Source of the DNA: an uncultured Prevotella sp.
GTDB lineage: Bacteria > Bacteroidota > Bacteroidia > Bacteroidales > Bacteroidaceae
Direction of reading: 5' to 3'
Length of the DNA: 22,443 nucleotides
NCBI GenBank assembly: GCA_900556465.1
Contig: USPK01000027.1
Location: 1-22,443 of the forward strand
Shown here piece by piece: positions 7,163 to 14,171 of this stretch. The notes under the pieces were generated by a model. It had not been told where the DNA came from and ran no database searches. It saw nothing but the letters and a program-made list of their open reading frames with translations. The translations under genes and the position numbers were made by a program. Each line of letters opens with the position of its first letter. The first letter of the stretch is position 1.

Positions 7163-8516
7163 ATGATAGTCTCCGTTGATATTGTTCGTAACCGTGAATC
7201 AAGGCCTTGTAGAGGATGCCCGCTATGCGCTTGCCTCCCCGGCGGTTGATGTGCGTGTAGTCCTTGCCGGCTTCGGGCGGCGAAGCCTGGGCCATGCGGC
7301 GGATGGCCCCTTCCCCGCCCATCGCCTCGTAGAGGTTCCAGAAGGCCACCCCTTCCTCGGCCGCCAGCACCTGCTGGTAGCCGACGAGCGCCTTTACTCC
7401 GGGCATCGTGCGCAGTTCGCCGTCGATGCGGTCCTCGCGGTCGCCCACGCTCACGATGAGGATGCCCGCCTCGGGGAAGGCCTGTTTCAAGTGGTCTACG
7501 ACGCGGCGCATCTGCCGCACGTAGGCGTCATACTTCAACTGCTTTTTCGAGGCGACGTTCAGGCCAAACTGCAACACGATGAGGTCGTAGGGCCGCACGG
7601 CGTTGAGTTGTGCCAAGTGGCGCTCGGGCACCGAGGCCAGCGGTGCCCCGCTGCTGCCGCGCAGCGAGAAGTTGTCCAGCGTGACCCCGTGGTCGCCCTC
7701 CAGGGCAACGCCGTAGCAGACAGCCTGCCCGACGTTGTTCAGGCTGAAACGCACCTGGCCCATCGCGCCCCGCTCCGTCACCGTCTCCACCCTGCCGCTG
7801 CCGGTCGTGGCATACTCCGCCGTGGCGGCCGCATTGGACGTCACCGTCACCGAAAGGGGCGACGAGGAAGTCAGATAGAGCGTCGCCACGTCGAAACTGT
7901 CCAGCCGGGTGTAGTCCCGCACGCCGCGATAGGTCACCGTAGCGCCGTCGCTCGGGATGGCATAGCGCTGGCTGATGCCCAGCAAGGAACGGTCGCAGCC
8001 GCTTTTCTCCAGCACGTTGTGCTCGGTCCAGCCCGTCGCGCTGTGAGCGACAGACGAGCGCAGCTTAGTGAAAGGCGAGGCGATGTCTACGAAGCCCACG
8101 CCGCAACCGCCGAAGTGTTGTTGCAGATAAGCACGCAGGTCGGCCGTCAGGATGTCCCCTTCGATGTAGGAGTCACCGAAATAGGCGATGCGTACCGGCC
8201 GCTCGAGCTTCGCCCGTCGCGACAGGGCCCGGTAAAAAGGCTGCATCCCGCGCGCCAGCGAGTCGGGGGCGTAGTCCACGATGCAGACCATCCCCGGCGG
8301 GCACGTGTCGCGCACGGCCTGTTGCGCCTTTGCCACGGGCTTGGGCACGACGACGGGCGGAACGACGAGTTCCGGTTCGGGTACCAGGTCGGACAGGCAG
8401 TCCACTGTCGCCAGCTCGTGTCCCCCTACGGTCGCAGCCGGCACCATGCGTAGCGCCAGCAGGACCAGCATCGCCAGGCACAGGAATAAGGCTGTGCGGT
8501 GCGTGCCATTCTTCAT
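7146..8516 (-). CDS. Two-part SGNH hydrolase with inserted beta domain
   Basis: A 456-residue exported protein with a signal or anchor helix at about residues 8-29 and then a Pro/Val-rich linker (about 46-65). Block I is RIAYFGDSYIEGD with Ser116, and block III is LQFGLN with Asn320 (Leu replaces the usual Thr of GTN). The C-terminal DYTHINRRGG carries Asp419 and His422. About 160 residues between blocks I and III (about 150-300) are rich in beta-strand patterns and Ser/Thr, consistent with an inserted jelly-roll or carbohydrate-binding module as found in Ape1-type O-acetylpeptidoglycan esterases. It is the first gene of the cassette, directly behind a consensus promoter. Esterase versus transferase activity cannot be decided from sequence. 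Confidence 0.82.
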   Translation of the reverse strand: MKNGTHRTALFLCLAMLVLLALRMVPAATVGGHELATVDCLSDLVPEPELVVPPVVVPKPVAKAQQAVRDTCPPGMVCIVDYAPDSLARGMQPFYRALSRRAKLERPVRIAYFGDSYIEGDILTADLRAYLQQHFGGCGVGFVDIASPFTKLRSSVAHSATGWTEHNVLEKSGCDRSLLGISQRYAIPSDGATVTYRGVRDYTRLDSFDVATLYLTSSSPLSVTVTSNAAATAEYATTGSGRVETVTERGAMGQVRFSLNNVGQAVCYGVALEGDHGVTLDNFSLRGSSGAPLASVPERHLAQLNAVRPYDLIVLQFGLNVASKKQLKYDAYVRQMRRVVDHLKQAFPEAGILIVSVGDREDRIDGELRTMPGVKALVGYQQVLAAEEGVAFWNLYEAMGGEGAIRRMAQASPPEAGKDYTHINRRGGKRIAGILYKALIHGYEQYQRRLSYEGNL

Positions 8517-8564
8517 TTTTTTCTTCAGCTATTTTTTACAACAATGTTTCCTAAAATCCGCGTG

Positions 8565-8596
8565 CAAAGTTACGGATAAATTCATTATCAGACAAA
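8565..8596 (-). promoter_or_regulatory. Promoter of the SGNH-SGNH-MBOAT operon
   Basis: Read on the minus strand: TTTG at 8596-8593, exactly 20 bases, then TAACTTTG at 8572-8565. This is a perfect consensus match, about 50 bases before the start codon at 8516. Confidence 0.75.
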
Positions 8597-8641
8597 TCTG
8601 TCGCGCGCCGGAGCTACTCCGGCCCTCTGCCGGGCCCGGAT

Positions 8642-8893
8642 TCAGTCGTCCGCAATGCCCATTTCCACCAACTTTTTCTTAATGAGGAAAAGCTGGTATA
8701 TCTCGCCGGAGAAAGAAGGCTTGTCCCCGTGCTGATTGAACACATTGAAGAAGCCTTCTACGGTAAACTTCAAATCCGTGTAGAGCGTAGCCTCGTCGAG
8801 CTGCAACGTAGCGGGCAGCTCGGCGGCATGACGCTGGAACCATCCGGCCAGAGTCCGCATTTCGTCGGCCGTAAATATTTTCTTGTACTCCAT
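8642..8893 (-). CDS. Small conserved hypothetical protein (possibly DUF6965-like)
   Basis: An 83-residue soluble, helix-rich protein. The pattern LPATLQLDEATLYTDLKF, a hydrophobic helix and then an LFLIKKKL-type terminal helix resembles small Bacteroidetes proteins of the DUF6965 kind, a recollection I cannot verify here. There is no signal peptide, cysteine or catalytic motif. It has its own -7 box at 8925-8932. Downstream of its stop are GC-rich stems such as GCCGGAG/CTCCGGC near 8605-8625, but no T-run. Its function is unknown. Confidence 0.65.
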   Translation of the reverse strand: MEYKKIFTADEMRTLAGWFQRHAAELPATLQLDEATLYTDLKFTVEGFFNVFNQHGDKPSFSGEIYQLFLIKKKLVEMGIADD

Positions 8894-8924
8894 AACTGTT
8901 TCGTACCCTCTCTTATTGTCGCCG

Positions 8925-8932
8925 CAAAGTTA
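8925..8932 (-). promoter_or_regulatory. -7 promoter box for the 83-residue protein gene
   Basis: TAACTTTG on the minus strand, a full TAnnTTTG match, 31 bases before the start codon. No TTTG or TTG was found at the expected -33 spacing. Confidence 0.5.
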
Positions 8933-9054
8933 CGCAATTCCGGCCGTAGCGAATAGTCGCCGTCCGCCTTTTTAGAAAAGAAGTGACTGCCGGACCGCCG
9001 GTTTCGCCGCCCGGGCCCTTGAACGGGGAACGCGAGCCGTCAGCTGTCCGGCAG

Positions 9055-9113
9055 TCCGGCAAGCCCCGTCGCTACGGCAATAGGGCCCGTCGTTACGGCA
9101 ATAGGCCCCGTCG
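9055..9113 (+). repeat. 21-nt-period tandem repeat, site 1
   Basis: Two clear units of 21 bases begin at 9072 and 9093. They share TACGGCAATAGG followed by GCCCGTCG or CCCCGTCG and differ at only two positions. A degenerate unit ending AAGCCCCGTCG precedes them. The same period and core (ACGG, three bases, TA(G/A)GGCCCGT) recurs at 15747-15806 and 22298-22360. Confidence 0.75.
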
Positions 9114-9148
9114 CCAGAAAAAGCGGCCGCGCTTTTCCGGGGCCGCCG

Positions 9149-9179
9149 TTGCAATTTCTGCAATAAATCCTTACATTTG
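9149..9179 (+). promoter_or_regulatory. Promoter of the acyl-ACP thioesterase gene
   Basis: TTG at 9149-9151, 20 bases, then TACATTTG at 9172-9179, matching the Bacteroidota consensus. It implies a 5' leader of about 110 bases containing GC-rich stems and an out-of-frame ATG at 9222. Confidence 0.65.
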
Positions 9180-9292
9180 CATAGCGGCACTCCGCCGCGC
9201 GGCGGCAACGCGCCGCCATTCATGAAAAACCGGCCGGCGCCCCGGGGCGAAACCCGCCCGCAAGGGGGCACGGCCGCCAAACGAACAGAAAT

Positions 9293-10096
9293 ATGGATAC
9301 GAAAACCGGACACTACAACTTTACCGTCGAACCGTTTTCCGAGGATTATACGGGCTGCCTCTCTTGGGAGAGTCTGGGCAACCACCTGCTGCGCTGCGCC
9401 AGCCTGCACGCCGGGAGCCTGGGCTTCGGCTACGACACCATGATTCGCCGCCACCACGTATGGGTGCTCTCGCGCCTGGTCGTAGAGCTGAACCAAATGC
9501 CCCGCACCTGGGAATCGTACACCCTGAACACGTGGATCAGCGCCATATACCGGCAGTTCACGGACCGCCTCTACTCGTTCACGGCCCCGGACGGGACGGC
9601 CTACGGCTACGCCTACACCATCTGGGCCCTCATCGACGTCGACTCGCGACAGCCGCTCGACCTGGCGGAACTGCCCGGCGGAGGATTCTCCAACGCCGTC
9701 GTGCCCGACCGACCGCTCCCCATCAAAGGGCCAGGGCGCATCCGCGTCAAGAGCCGCACGCCGGTGCGACGCCGCCCGACGTTCTACTCCGACATCGACA
9801 TCAACGGCCACGTCAACTCCATCCGCTACATCGAGATGATACTCGACTTGTTCTCCAAACAGACGTTCGACACGTGCCGCGTAGCGCGCATCGAAATGGC
9901 CTACTGCATGGAGACCTACTGCGGCGAGTGGCTCGACTTCTACGTAGACCAGACCGCGCCGGACCAGTTCATGGTGGAAATCAGAAAGACGGGCGACGTC
10001 ACGGTCGTTAGGGCCGCCGTCCGCTTCTGCCCGCTGGACAAGACGAAAGAAAGCGCCCTCCCGTCGCTGGCCGACGAAAGGGCGCCCGGGGCCTGA
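9293..10096 (+). CDS. Acyl-ACP thioesterase (FatA/FatB-like, double hotdog)
   Basis: A 267-residue cytoplasmic protein without a signal peptide. Two hotdog repeats are visible. The first (about residues 10-120) contains the helix segment SWESLGNHLLRCASLHAGSLGFGYD. The second (about 155-255) contains DIDINGHVNSIRYIEMILD, the D-x-N-x-HVN signature of acyl-ACP thioesterases, with Asp169, Asn171 and His173 as the catalytic set. The enzyme hydrolyses acyl-ACP to release free fatty acid. Length fits bacterial members of PF01643. The gene converges on the hexosaminidase gene with only two bases between the stop codons, and its last 50 bases contain a hairpin that looks like the other gene's terminator. 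Confidence 0.9.
   Translation: MDTKTGHYNFTVEPFSEDYTGCLSWESLGNHLLRCASLHAGSLGFGYDTMIRRHHVWVLSRLVVELNQMPRTWESYTLNTWISAIYRQFTDRLYSFTAPDGTAYGYAYTIWALIDVDSRQPLDLAELPGGGFSNAVVPDRPLPIKGPGRIRVKSRTPVRRRPTFYSDIDINGHVNSIRYIEMILDLFSKQTFDTCRVARIEMAYCMETYCGEWLDFYVDQTAPDQFMVEIRKTGDVTVVRAAVRFCPLDKTKESALPSLADERAPGA
10041..10085 (-). terminator. Terminator of the GH20 gene, embedded in the thioesterase coding end
   Basis: Arms GCGCCCT (10053-10059) and AGGGCGC (10079-10085) enclose a second pairing, CGTCG (10062-10066) with CGACG (10072-10076), across a two-by-two internal loop. Read on the minus strand the stem is followed by TTTCTTTC, a T-rich tail. It lies just beyond the GH20 stop codon but inside the thioesterase reading frame. 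Confidence 0.6.
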
Positions 10097-10098
10097 CG

Positions 10099-12126
10099 TC
10101 AATAGACCTCGACCTCGTCCACGAAAATCCATCCGCCGTAGTCGCCCGGCTCGGCCTGGACGCGCACGTAGCGAGCCGGCGTGGCCTGCCCCTTCCACCC
10201 CATCGTGGTGATGGCGGGCTTAGCCAGTTTCTCTACGGGCTGCCGGATGTCGGTCTGCGTCTCGTAGTGCTCGCCGTCGACCGATACGGAGACGACGAAG
10301 CGGGCCGGATAGAATATCTCGACACCGGTGGCCTGGAAAAAGTGGGTCTGGACGGATTCCACGGGCATCGGCTGCCCCAGGTCGAGCACTACGTCGAAGC
10401 GTTTCCCGGATATGAAGCCCTGCCAGGCCGACGGGGCCGCATAGTCCCAGCCGCCGCGGCAGCCGTCGGTCAACGCCGTCTCGCCGGTGGCGCGATAGGT
10501 CTCGTTGAACGGATAACGGTAGGTCACCTTGGCTCCCAGGGCCTTGTGACGGACGGGCCGCAGGGCCTCCGCGCGGTCTCCCTTTTCCCCGCTCAGGTCG
10601 AAGGCATTGACGCCGCTCGCCCTGAGCCGCTGCGTTTCGGCAAGGGCCCGCAGGCGAAAGTCGGTGAAGTCCGTAGCAGGACCGCCGCGCCAGGCTATCT
10701 CGGCCAAAGCCAGCAGGCGGGGATAAAGCATGTGCTCGACATGGGCCGGCGTTGCGATGTACTCCGTCCAGAGGTTGCCCTGCACGCCCCGGATGCGCTG
10801 CCGCTCGGCCGTAGAGAGATGGGCCAGCGGATTGTAACTGTACACGTGGGACAAGGGCCGGAAGCCGCCGATGGCTTCGGGCTCTGAGGGCGGAGCGTCC
10901 TGGTAGGCGTCGAGATAGCAATAGCGGCCGGGCGAAAGCACGACGTCGTAGCCGCAACGGATGGCGTCGTGAACGTAAGCCGTGTCGCGCCACAGCATCA
11001 CGGTGGCGCCGCCCGGCAGACTGTCCGCGATAATCTCGTCCCAACCGACGAGCCGCCGGCCGTGCTTGGCCAGATACGCGCCGATACGGCGGACGAAGTA
11101 GGCCTGTAGCCCGTTGACGTCCGTCAGTCCCTCTGCCGCCATGCGCTTACGGCACAGCGGGCAGTCGGCCCAGGACTGTTTGGCCGCCTCGTCGCCGCCG
11201 ATGTGGATGTCCTGCGAGGGGAACACGGCCATGACTTCGTCGAGCACGTTTTCCAGGAAGCGGAACGTCGCCTCGTTGCCGGGACAGAAGTCGGCCTGCT
11301 TATAGGGCTCGTGGGTACACGACAGCTCGGGATAGACCGCCAGGACCTCTTCCGAGTGACCGGGCATCTCAATCTCGGGAATAATGGTGATGCCCCGCTG
11401 CCCGGCATAGTCCACCAGGTCGCGCAGCTCGTCCTGCGTGTAATAGCCACCGTAGGCGCCGGGCGTATCCTCCGCCACGTAGCGCCGGTCGCCGTTCCAC
11501 CAGGTTTTCCACAACGAGTCCGTGCGCCAGGCCGCGGTGCGCGTCAGCTCCGGGTAGCGCTTGATTTCCATACGCCACCCCGCGGCGTCGGTAAGGTGCA
11601 GGTGCAGCCGGTTTAGCTTGTAAGACGCGATGACGTCGATCTGTTTTTTCAGGAAAGAGACCGGAAAAAAGTGGCGAGACACGTCGAGCATCAGGCCTCG
11701 CCAGGCAAACGCGGGGGCGTCGGTCACGGTGCAGCAGGGCAGGCTGTCGCCGGCGACCAACTGGCGCAACGTGCGGCTGCCCTGGAGGAAACCGACGGGG
11801 GCCGCGGCCGAGAGCTCGATGGTGTCCGGCGTGATGCGCAGGCGGTAGGCCTCGGGCGACGCGGCGGGAGCCATCGGCGTCAGCAACAGGCGCCGCGGCG
11901 TCGCGGCAGCCGTCTGCCAGGCCGGGCGCTCCAGGAAAGCGACCCACTGACGGGCCCTGGCGGCGGCCGGCGTAGCCGCCTCGAAACGGCACGGACGGTC
12001 CAGGCGAAACGAGCCGGACGCCCACGCCACGTGCTCCGGCTGGGGCAACAGCTGCTGTGCGGCAAGCGGAGCGGCGACCGTCGCAGACAGCAGGAACAGA
12101 AAACTCTTAGACCAGATATTTTTCAT
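10099..12126 (-). CDS. Secreted beta-N-acetylhexosaminidase (GH20)
   Basis: A 675-residue exported glycosidase acting on terminal GlcNAc or GalNAc. The signal peptide ends near residue 23 (PLAA-QQ). A GH20b-type alpha/beta domain occupies about 25-135. The TIM barrel starts with WRGLMLDVSRHFF (about 142-154) and carries the catalytic Asp312-Glu313 pair in IHIGGDEAAKQSW. The C-terminal part (about 545-675) is strand-rich and ends GGWIFVDEVEVY, like F5/8-type sugar-binding domains. The ATG at 12126 is chosen because it directly precedes a proper signal peptide. An in-frame extension to 12372 would run back through this gene's own promoter and over the divergent neighbour's start. The likely role is host-glycan (mucin or N-glycan) trimming. 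No transporter gene is adjacent. Confidence 0.92.
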   Translation of the reverse strand: MKNIWSKSFLFLLSATVAAPLAAQQLLPQPEHVAWASGSFRLDRPCRFEAATPAAARARQWVAFLERPAWQTAAATPRRLLLTPMAPAASPEAYRLRITPDTIELSAAAPVGFLQGSRTLRQLVAGDSLPCCTVTDAPAFAWRGLMLDVSRHFFPVSFLKKQIDVIASYKLNRLHLHLTDAAGWRMEIKRYPELTRTAAWRTDSLWKTWWNGDRRYVAEDTPGAYGGYYTQDELRDLVDYAGQRGITIIPEIEMPGHSEEVLAVYPELSCTHEPYKQADFCPGNEATFRFLENVLDEVMAVFPSQDIHIGGDEAAKQSWADCPLCRKRMAAEGLTDVNGLQAYFVRRIGAYLAKHGRRLVGWDEIIADSLPGGATVMLWRDTAYVHDAIRCGYDVVLSPGRYCYLDAYQDAPPSEPEAIGGFRPLSHVYSYNPLAHLSTAERQRIRGVQGNLWTEYIATPAHVEHMLYPRLLALAEIAWRGGPATDFTDFRLRALAETQRLRASGVNAFDLSGEKGDRAEALRPVRHKALGAKVTYRYPFNETYRATGETALTDGCRGGWDYAAPSAWQGFISGKRFDVVLDLGQPMPVESVQTHFFQATGVEIFYPARFVVSVSVDGEHYETQTDIRQPVEKLAKPAITTMGWKGQATPARYVRVQAEPGDYGGWIFVDEVEVY

Positions 12127-12162
12127 AGGGGAACGTGAAAATAGTTCAGGAACTTCTGTCCG

Positions 12163-12170
12163 CAAATTTA
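12163..12170 (-). promoter_or_regulatory. -7 promoter box for the GH20 gene
   Basis: TAAATTTG on the minus strand, a full TAnnTTTG match, 36 bases before the ATG at 12126. A GTTG at 12196-12193 lies 22 bases upstream, slightly wider than the usual spacing. Confidence 0.55.
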
Positions 12171-12264
12171 CAAAAGTCGCGCCTATTACCGGCAACAGCG
12201 GGCCTTTTTCCTGACGCAGAAACTTTTTTAGCGCCGGCACGGAGAAGTTGGCAGCGGAAAATAG

Positions 12265-12272
12265 TATATTTG
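12265..12272 (+). promoter_or_regulatory. -7 promoter box for the acidic hypothetical gene
   Basis: TATATTTG, a full match to TAnnTTTG, 26 bases before the ATG at 12299. No good -33 element is present at 19-21 bases. Divergent from the GH20 promoter. Confidence 0.5.
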
Positions 12273-12298
12273 CAGGACACATTTTCAGTATTGGAACC

Positions 12299-12739
12299 AT
12301 GACAGCTTCAGAACAAACCTTGCAACAGATAGGGCGTGCCCTCCGTAAAGTAGCCACCAAACTTTCTGACAATAACGTAGAGCCTCACTTCACAGACCTC
12401 TATCTTCAGGTAAAGCAGGAAAGCGGCGAGCTCCTTATTTTCAACGACAACGACGAGGAGCTGACGCGCTGCGTGGTCGAGGATTGGATCGGCAACTCCG
12501 AGGAACATTTCTACGACGATATTCAGGCGCCGCTGCGGCAGTGTATCGCCAGCCTCAAGGCGACTTGGGAAAACATCAATGTCCTGAAGCCTTACTCCTT
12601 TGTCCTCATCGGCGAGGACCGGGAAGCCATCGCGGAGCTCTACCTCGTAGACGACGACGTCATCATCCTCGACGGCGAGCTGATGAAAGGGTTGGAGGAA
12701 GACCTGAACGACTTCTGGGAAAAACTGGAAAAGCAATAA
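12299..12739 (+). CDS. Acidic conserved hypothetical protein
   Basis: A 146-residue soluble protein, strongly acidic, with a mixed pattern. An N-terminal amphipathic helix (TLQQIGRALRKVATKL) is followed by alternating hydrophobic strands (DLYLQVK, GELLIFND, YSFVLIGED, AIAELYLVDDDVIIL) and a final acidic helix (EEDLNDFWEKLEKQ). It has no signal peptide, metal motif or recognised domain; I do not know the family. The ATG at 12299 is chosen over an upstream in-frame TTG because the latter lies before the promoter box. It appears monocistronic: divergent from GH20, convergent with queF, and closed by a hairpin. Confidence 0.75.
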   Translation: MTASEQTLQQIGRALRKVATKLSDNNVEPHFTDLYLQVKQESGELLIFNDNDEELTRCVVEDWIGNSEEHFYDDIQAPLRQCIASLKATWENINVLKPYSFVLIGEDREAIAELYLVDDDVIILDGELMKGLEEDLNDFWEKLEKQ

Positions 12740-12741
12740 CG

Positions 12742-12779
12742 GCGCGGCGCCCTGGAAACCAAGCTCCAGGGCGCCGCGC
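12742..12779. terminator. Convergent hairpin between the hypothetical gene and queF
   Basis: A perfect 15-bp stem, GCGCGGCGCCCTGGA at 12742-12756 and TCCAGGGCGCCGCGC at 12765-12779, with an 8-nt loop. Neither flank has a strong T-run, although the minus-strand flank reads CGTTATTGCTTTT. It probably ends transcription from both sides. A second GC-rich stem (CTGCGGC/GCCGCAG) sits at 12798-12816, closer to queF. Confidence 0.6.
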
Positions 12780-12826
12780 TGCATTCTGGGGCACCGGCTG
12801 CGGCGGGCCGCCGCAGGGGCCGCGGC

Positions 12827-13282
12827 CTACAAGTCGTGTTGCCGCAGACGGTAGGCCGCCAGTTCTTCGTACTTCGTGCCGGGACGGCCGTAATTGGCAT
12901 AGGGATAAATGCTGATGCCCCCACGCGGCGTGAACAGTCCCGTTACTTCTATGTATTTCGGGTCCATGAGCCGAATCAGGTCCTTCATGATGATGTTCAC
13001 GCAGTCTTCGTGAAAGTCTCCGTGGTTACGGAAACTGAACAGGTAGAGTTTGAGGCTCTTGCTCTCCACCATGCGCTCGTCCGGCAGGTAGTTGATGCGT
13101 ATCTCCGCGAAGTCGGGTTGTCCGGTAATGGGACAAAGGCTGGTAAACTCAGGACAGTTGAAGCGCACCCAGTAATCGTTCTCGGGGTGCTTGTTGGTAA
13201 AGGTCTCCAGCACCTCCGGCGCATAGTCGTCACGGTAACGGGTGGTCTTTCCCAACGCTTTCAGATTCTCTTCCGTTCTCAT
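12827..13282 (-). CDS. queF: NADPH-dependent 7-cyano-7-deazaguanine reductase QueF
   Basis: A 151-residue unimodular (type I) QueF, which reduces preQ0 to preQ1 in queuosine biosynthesis. Motifs: EFTSLCPITGQPDFAEI with nucleophile Cys50 and the general acid Asp57, followed by ESKSLKLYLFSFRNHGDFHED, the T-fold signature that binds the substrate and NADPH. It is the last gene of the yhhQ-queC-ferredoxin-queF operon, 64 bases after the ferredoxin-like gene; the spacer can fold GCGGG/CCCGC but carries no T-run. No preQ1 riboswitch motif was seen in that spacer. Confidence 0.95.
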   Translation of the reverse strand: MRTEENLKALGKTTRYRDDYAPEVLETFTNKHPENDYWVRFNCPEFTSLCPITGQPDFAEIRINYLPDERMVESKSLKLYLFSFRNHGDFHEDCVNIIMKDLIRLMDPKYIEVTGLFTPRGGISIYPYANYGRPGTKYEELAAYRLRQHDL

Positions 13283-13346
13283 ATTCTTCTCGGTATGTTT
13301 CTATCGGTTGTGATGGCGGGACGTTGCCCCGCCGCCGGCCGGCCGG

Positions 13347-14171
13347 TCACAGCACCCACACGTTGCGTTTCGGGCGGGCGTAGCAGCGGGACAGCACGGG
13401 CGCGAAAGGCGTGGCGTAGCTCCGGGCATGGTGCGGGCAACACTTCACGCAGGCCGCGCAGCGGATGCACTTGTCCGCGTCGGTCTCCAGTTCCTTCCCC
13501 GCCTGTATGGCGCCAGTGGGACATTTCCGCGCACACTCGCCGCAGCCCACGCAGCTACTGGCGTCGGTCACGGGGAGTACGACTACGGGGTGGCGCTTCA
13601 TTTCGCGCATGTAGCCCAATACGAAGCGGACAAAGCGCAAGTTGTTCAGCCAGCCGCTGGAGGGGCACTTCAGCCGCGAGGCCCGTACGCGCTTCACGTT
13701 GCCCCAGCGCAGCTTCGCCACCAACTCCTGGCCCAGCTGCCGGGCGTCGCGGCGGTCCACGGCCGACGGGCGGCCGGCCGCGATGGGCGTTTCGGGCGTG
13801 CTGTAAGAGTGTTCGCCGACAAATGCCGCTACGGCCGTCACCACGAAGCCGCGGGCCGAGAGGAAGGCCGACAGCTCAACCGCCGCGCGGCCGAAGTCGC
13901 GGTTGCCGTAGACTACGACCGCCACGGCCGGCGTCCCGTTTCCGGAGAGCGCGTCCAGTCGCTTCAGCGCCAGGGGGGCAACATGGCCGCCGTAGACCGG
14001 GGCCGCCACCACCAGCAAGTCTTCCGTGGTCAACGACAAGGCGGGCAGCGGCGCCAGCGTCCCGTCCAGGTCGCAACAGGGCAAATCCGTCCCGCCCGCC
14101 ACCGCCAGCGCCACGGTCTGCGACGTATGCGTCGGCGAAAAATAAGCGGCATAGACTTTATTCAGCTGCAT
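13347..14171 (-). CDS. EFR1-type flavodoxin plus 2[4Fe-4S] ferredoxin protein
   Basis: A 274-residue cytoplasmic electron-transfer protein. The N-terminal flavodoxin-like domain (about residues 1-150) starts with YAAYFSPTHTSQ, an FMN phosphate-binding loop, and contains the strand VVAAPVYGGHV. The C-terminal bacterial ferredoxin domain has two complete CxxCxxCxxxCP clusters: Cys207/210/213/217 and Cys235/238/241/245. The organisation matches the EFR1 family. Its start overlaps the end of queC by 14 bases, so it is translationally coupled to a queuosine gene. This suggests it may feed low-potential electrons to a queuosine-pathway enzyme such as radical-SAM QueE or the epoxyqueuosine reductase QueG/QueH; that link is inference only. 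Confidence 0.88.
   Translation of the reverse strand: MQLNKVYAAYFSPTHTSQTVALAVAGGTDLPCCDLDGTLAPLPALSLTTEDLLVVAAPVYGGHVAPLALKRLDALSGNGTPAVAVVVYGNRDFGRAAVELSAFLSARGFVVTAVAAFVGEHSYSTPETPIAAGRPSAVDRRDARQLGQELVAKLRWGNVKRVRASRLKCPSSGWLNNLRFVRFVLGYMREMKRHPVVVLPVTDASSCVGCGECARKCPTGAIQAGKELETDADKCIRCAACVKCCPHHARSYATPFAPVLSRCYARPKRNVWVL

Larger units (their letters stand above)
8894..9292 (+). other. Intergenic region with divergent promoters and GC-rich repeats
   Basis: A 399-base gap without a convincing gene. It holds a minus-strand promoter at 8925-8932, the 21-nt-period repeat at 9055-9113, a plus-strand promoter at 9149-9179, a 14-bp palindrome CCGCCGCGCGGCGG at 9192-9205, and a GC-rich leader for the thioesterase gene. 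An out-of-frame ATG at 9222 opens a reading frame that runs over the thioesterase start codon to 9443. I see it as a possible upstream ORF, not as a supported gene. Confidence 0.6.

Noticed and set aside
9055..9113. Possible CRISPR array
   Set aside because: Units are contiguous 21-mers with no unique spacers, and no cas genes are present.
9222..9443. Upstream ORF or small protein starting ATGAAAAAC
   Set aside because: Arg/Pro-rich, overlaps the thioesterase in another frame and has no recognisable features; kept only as a possible uORF remark.
12127..12372. N-terminal extension of the GH20 gene to 12372
   Set aside because: It would place 82 residues before a good signal peptide, run through the gene's own promoter box and overlap the divergent gene's start.
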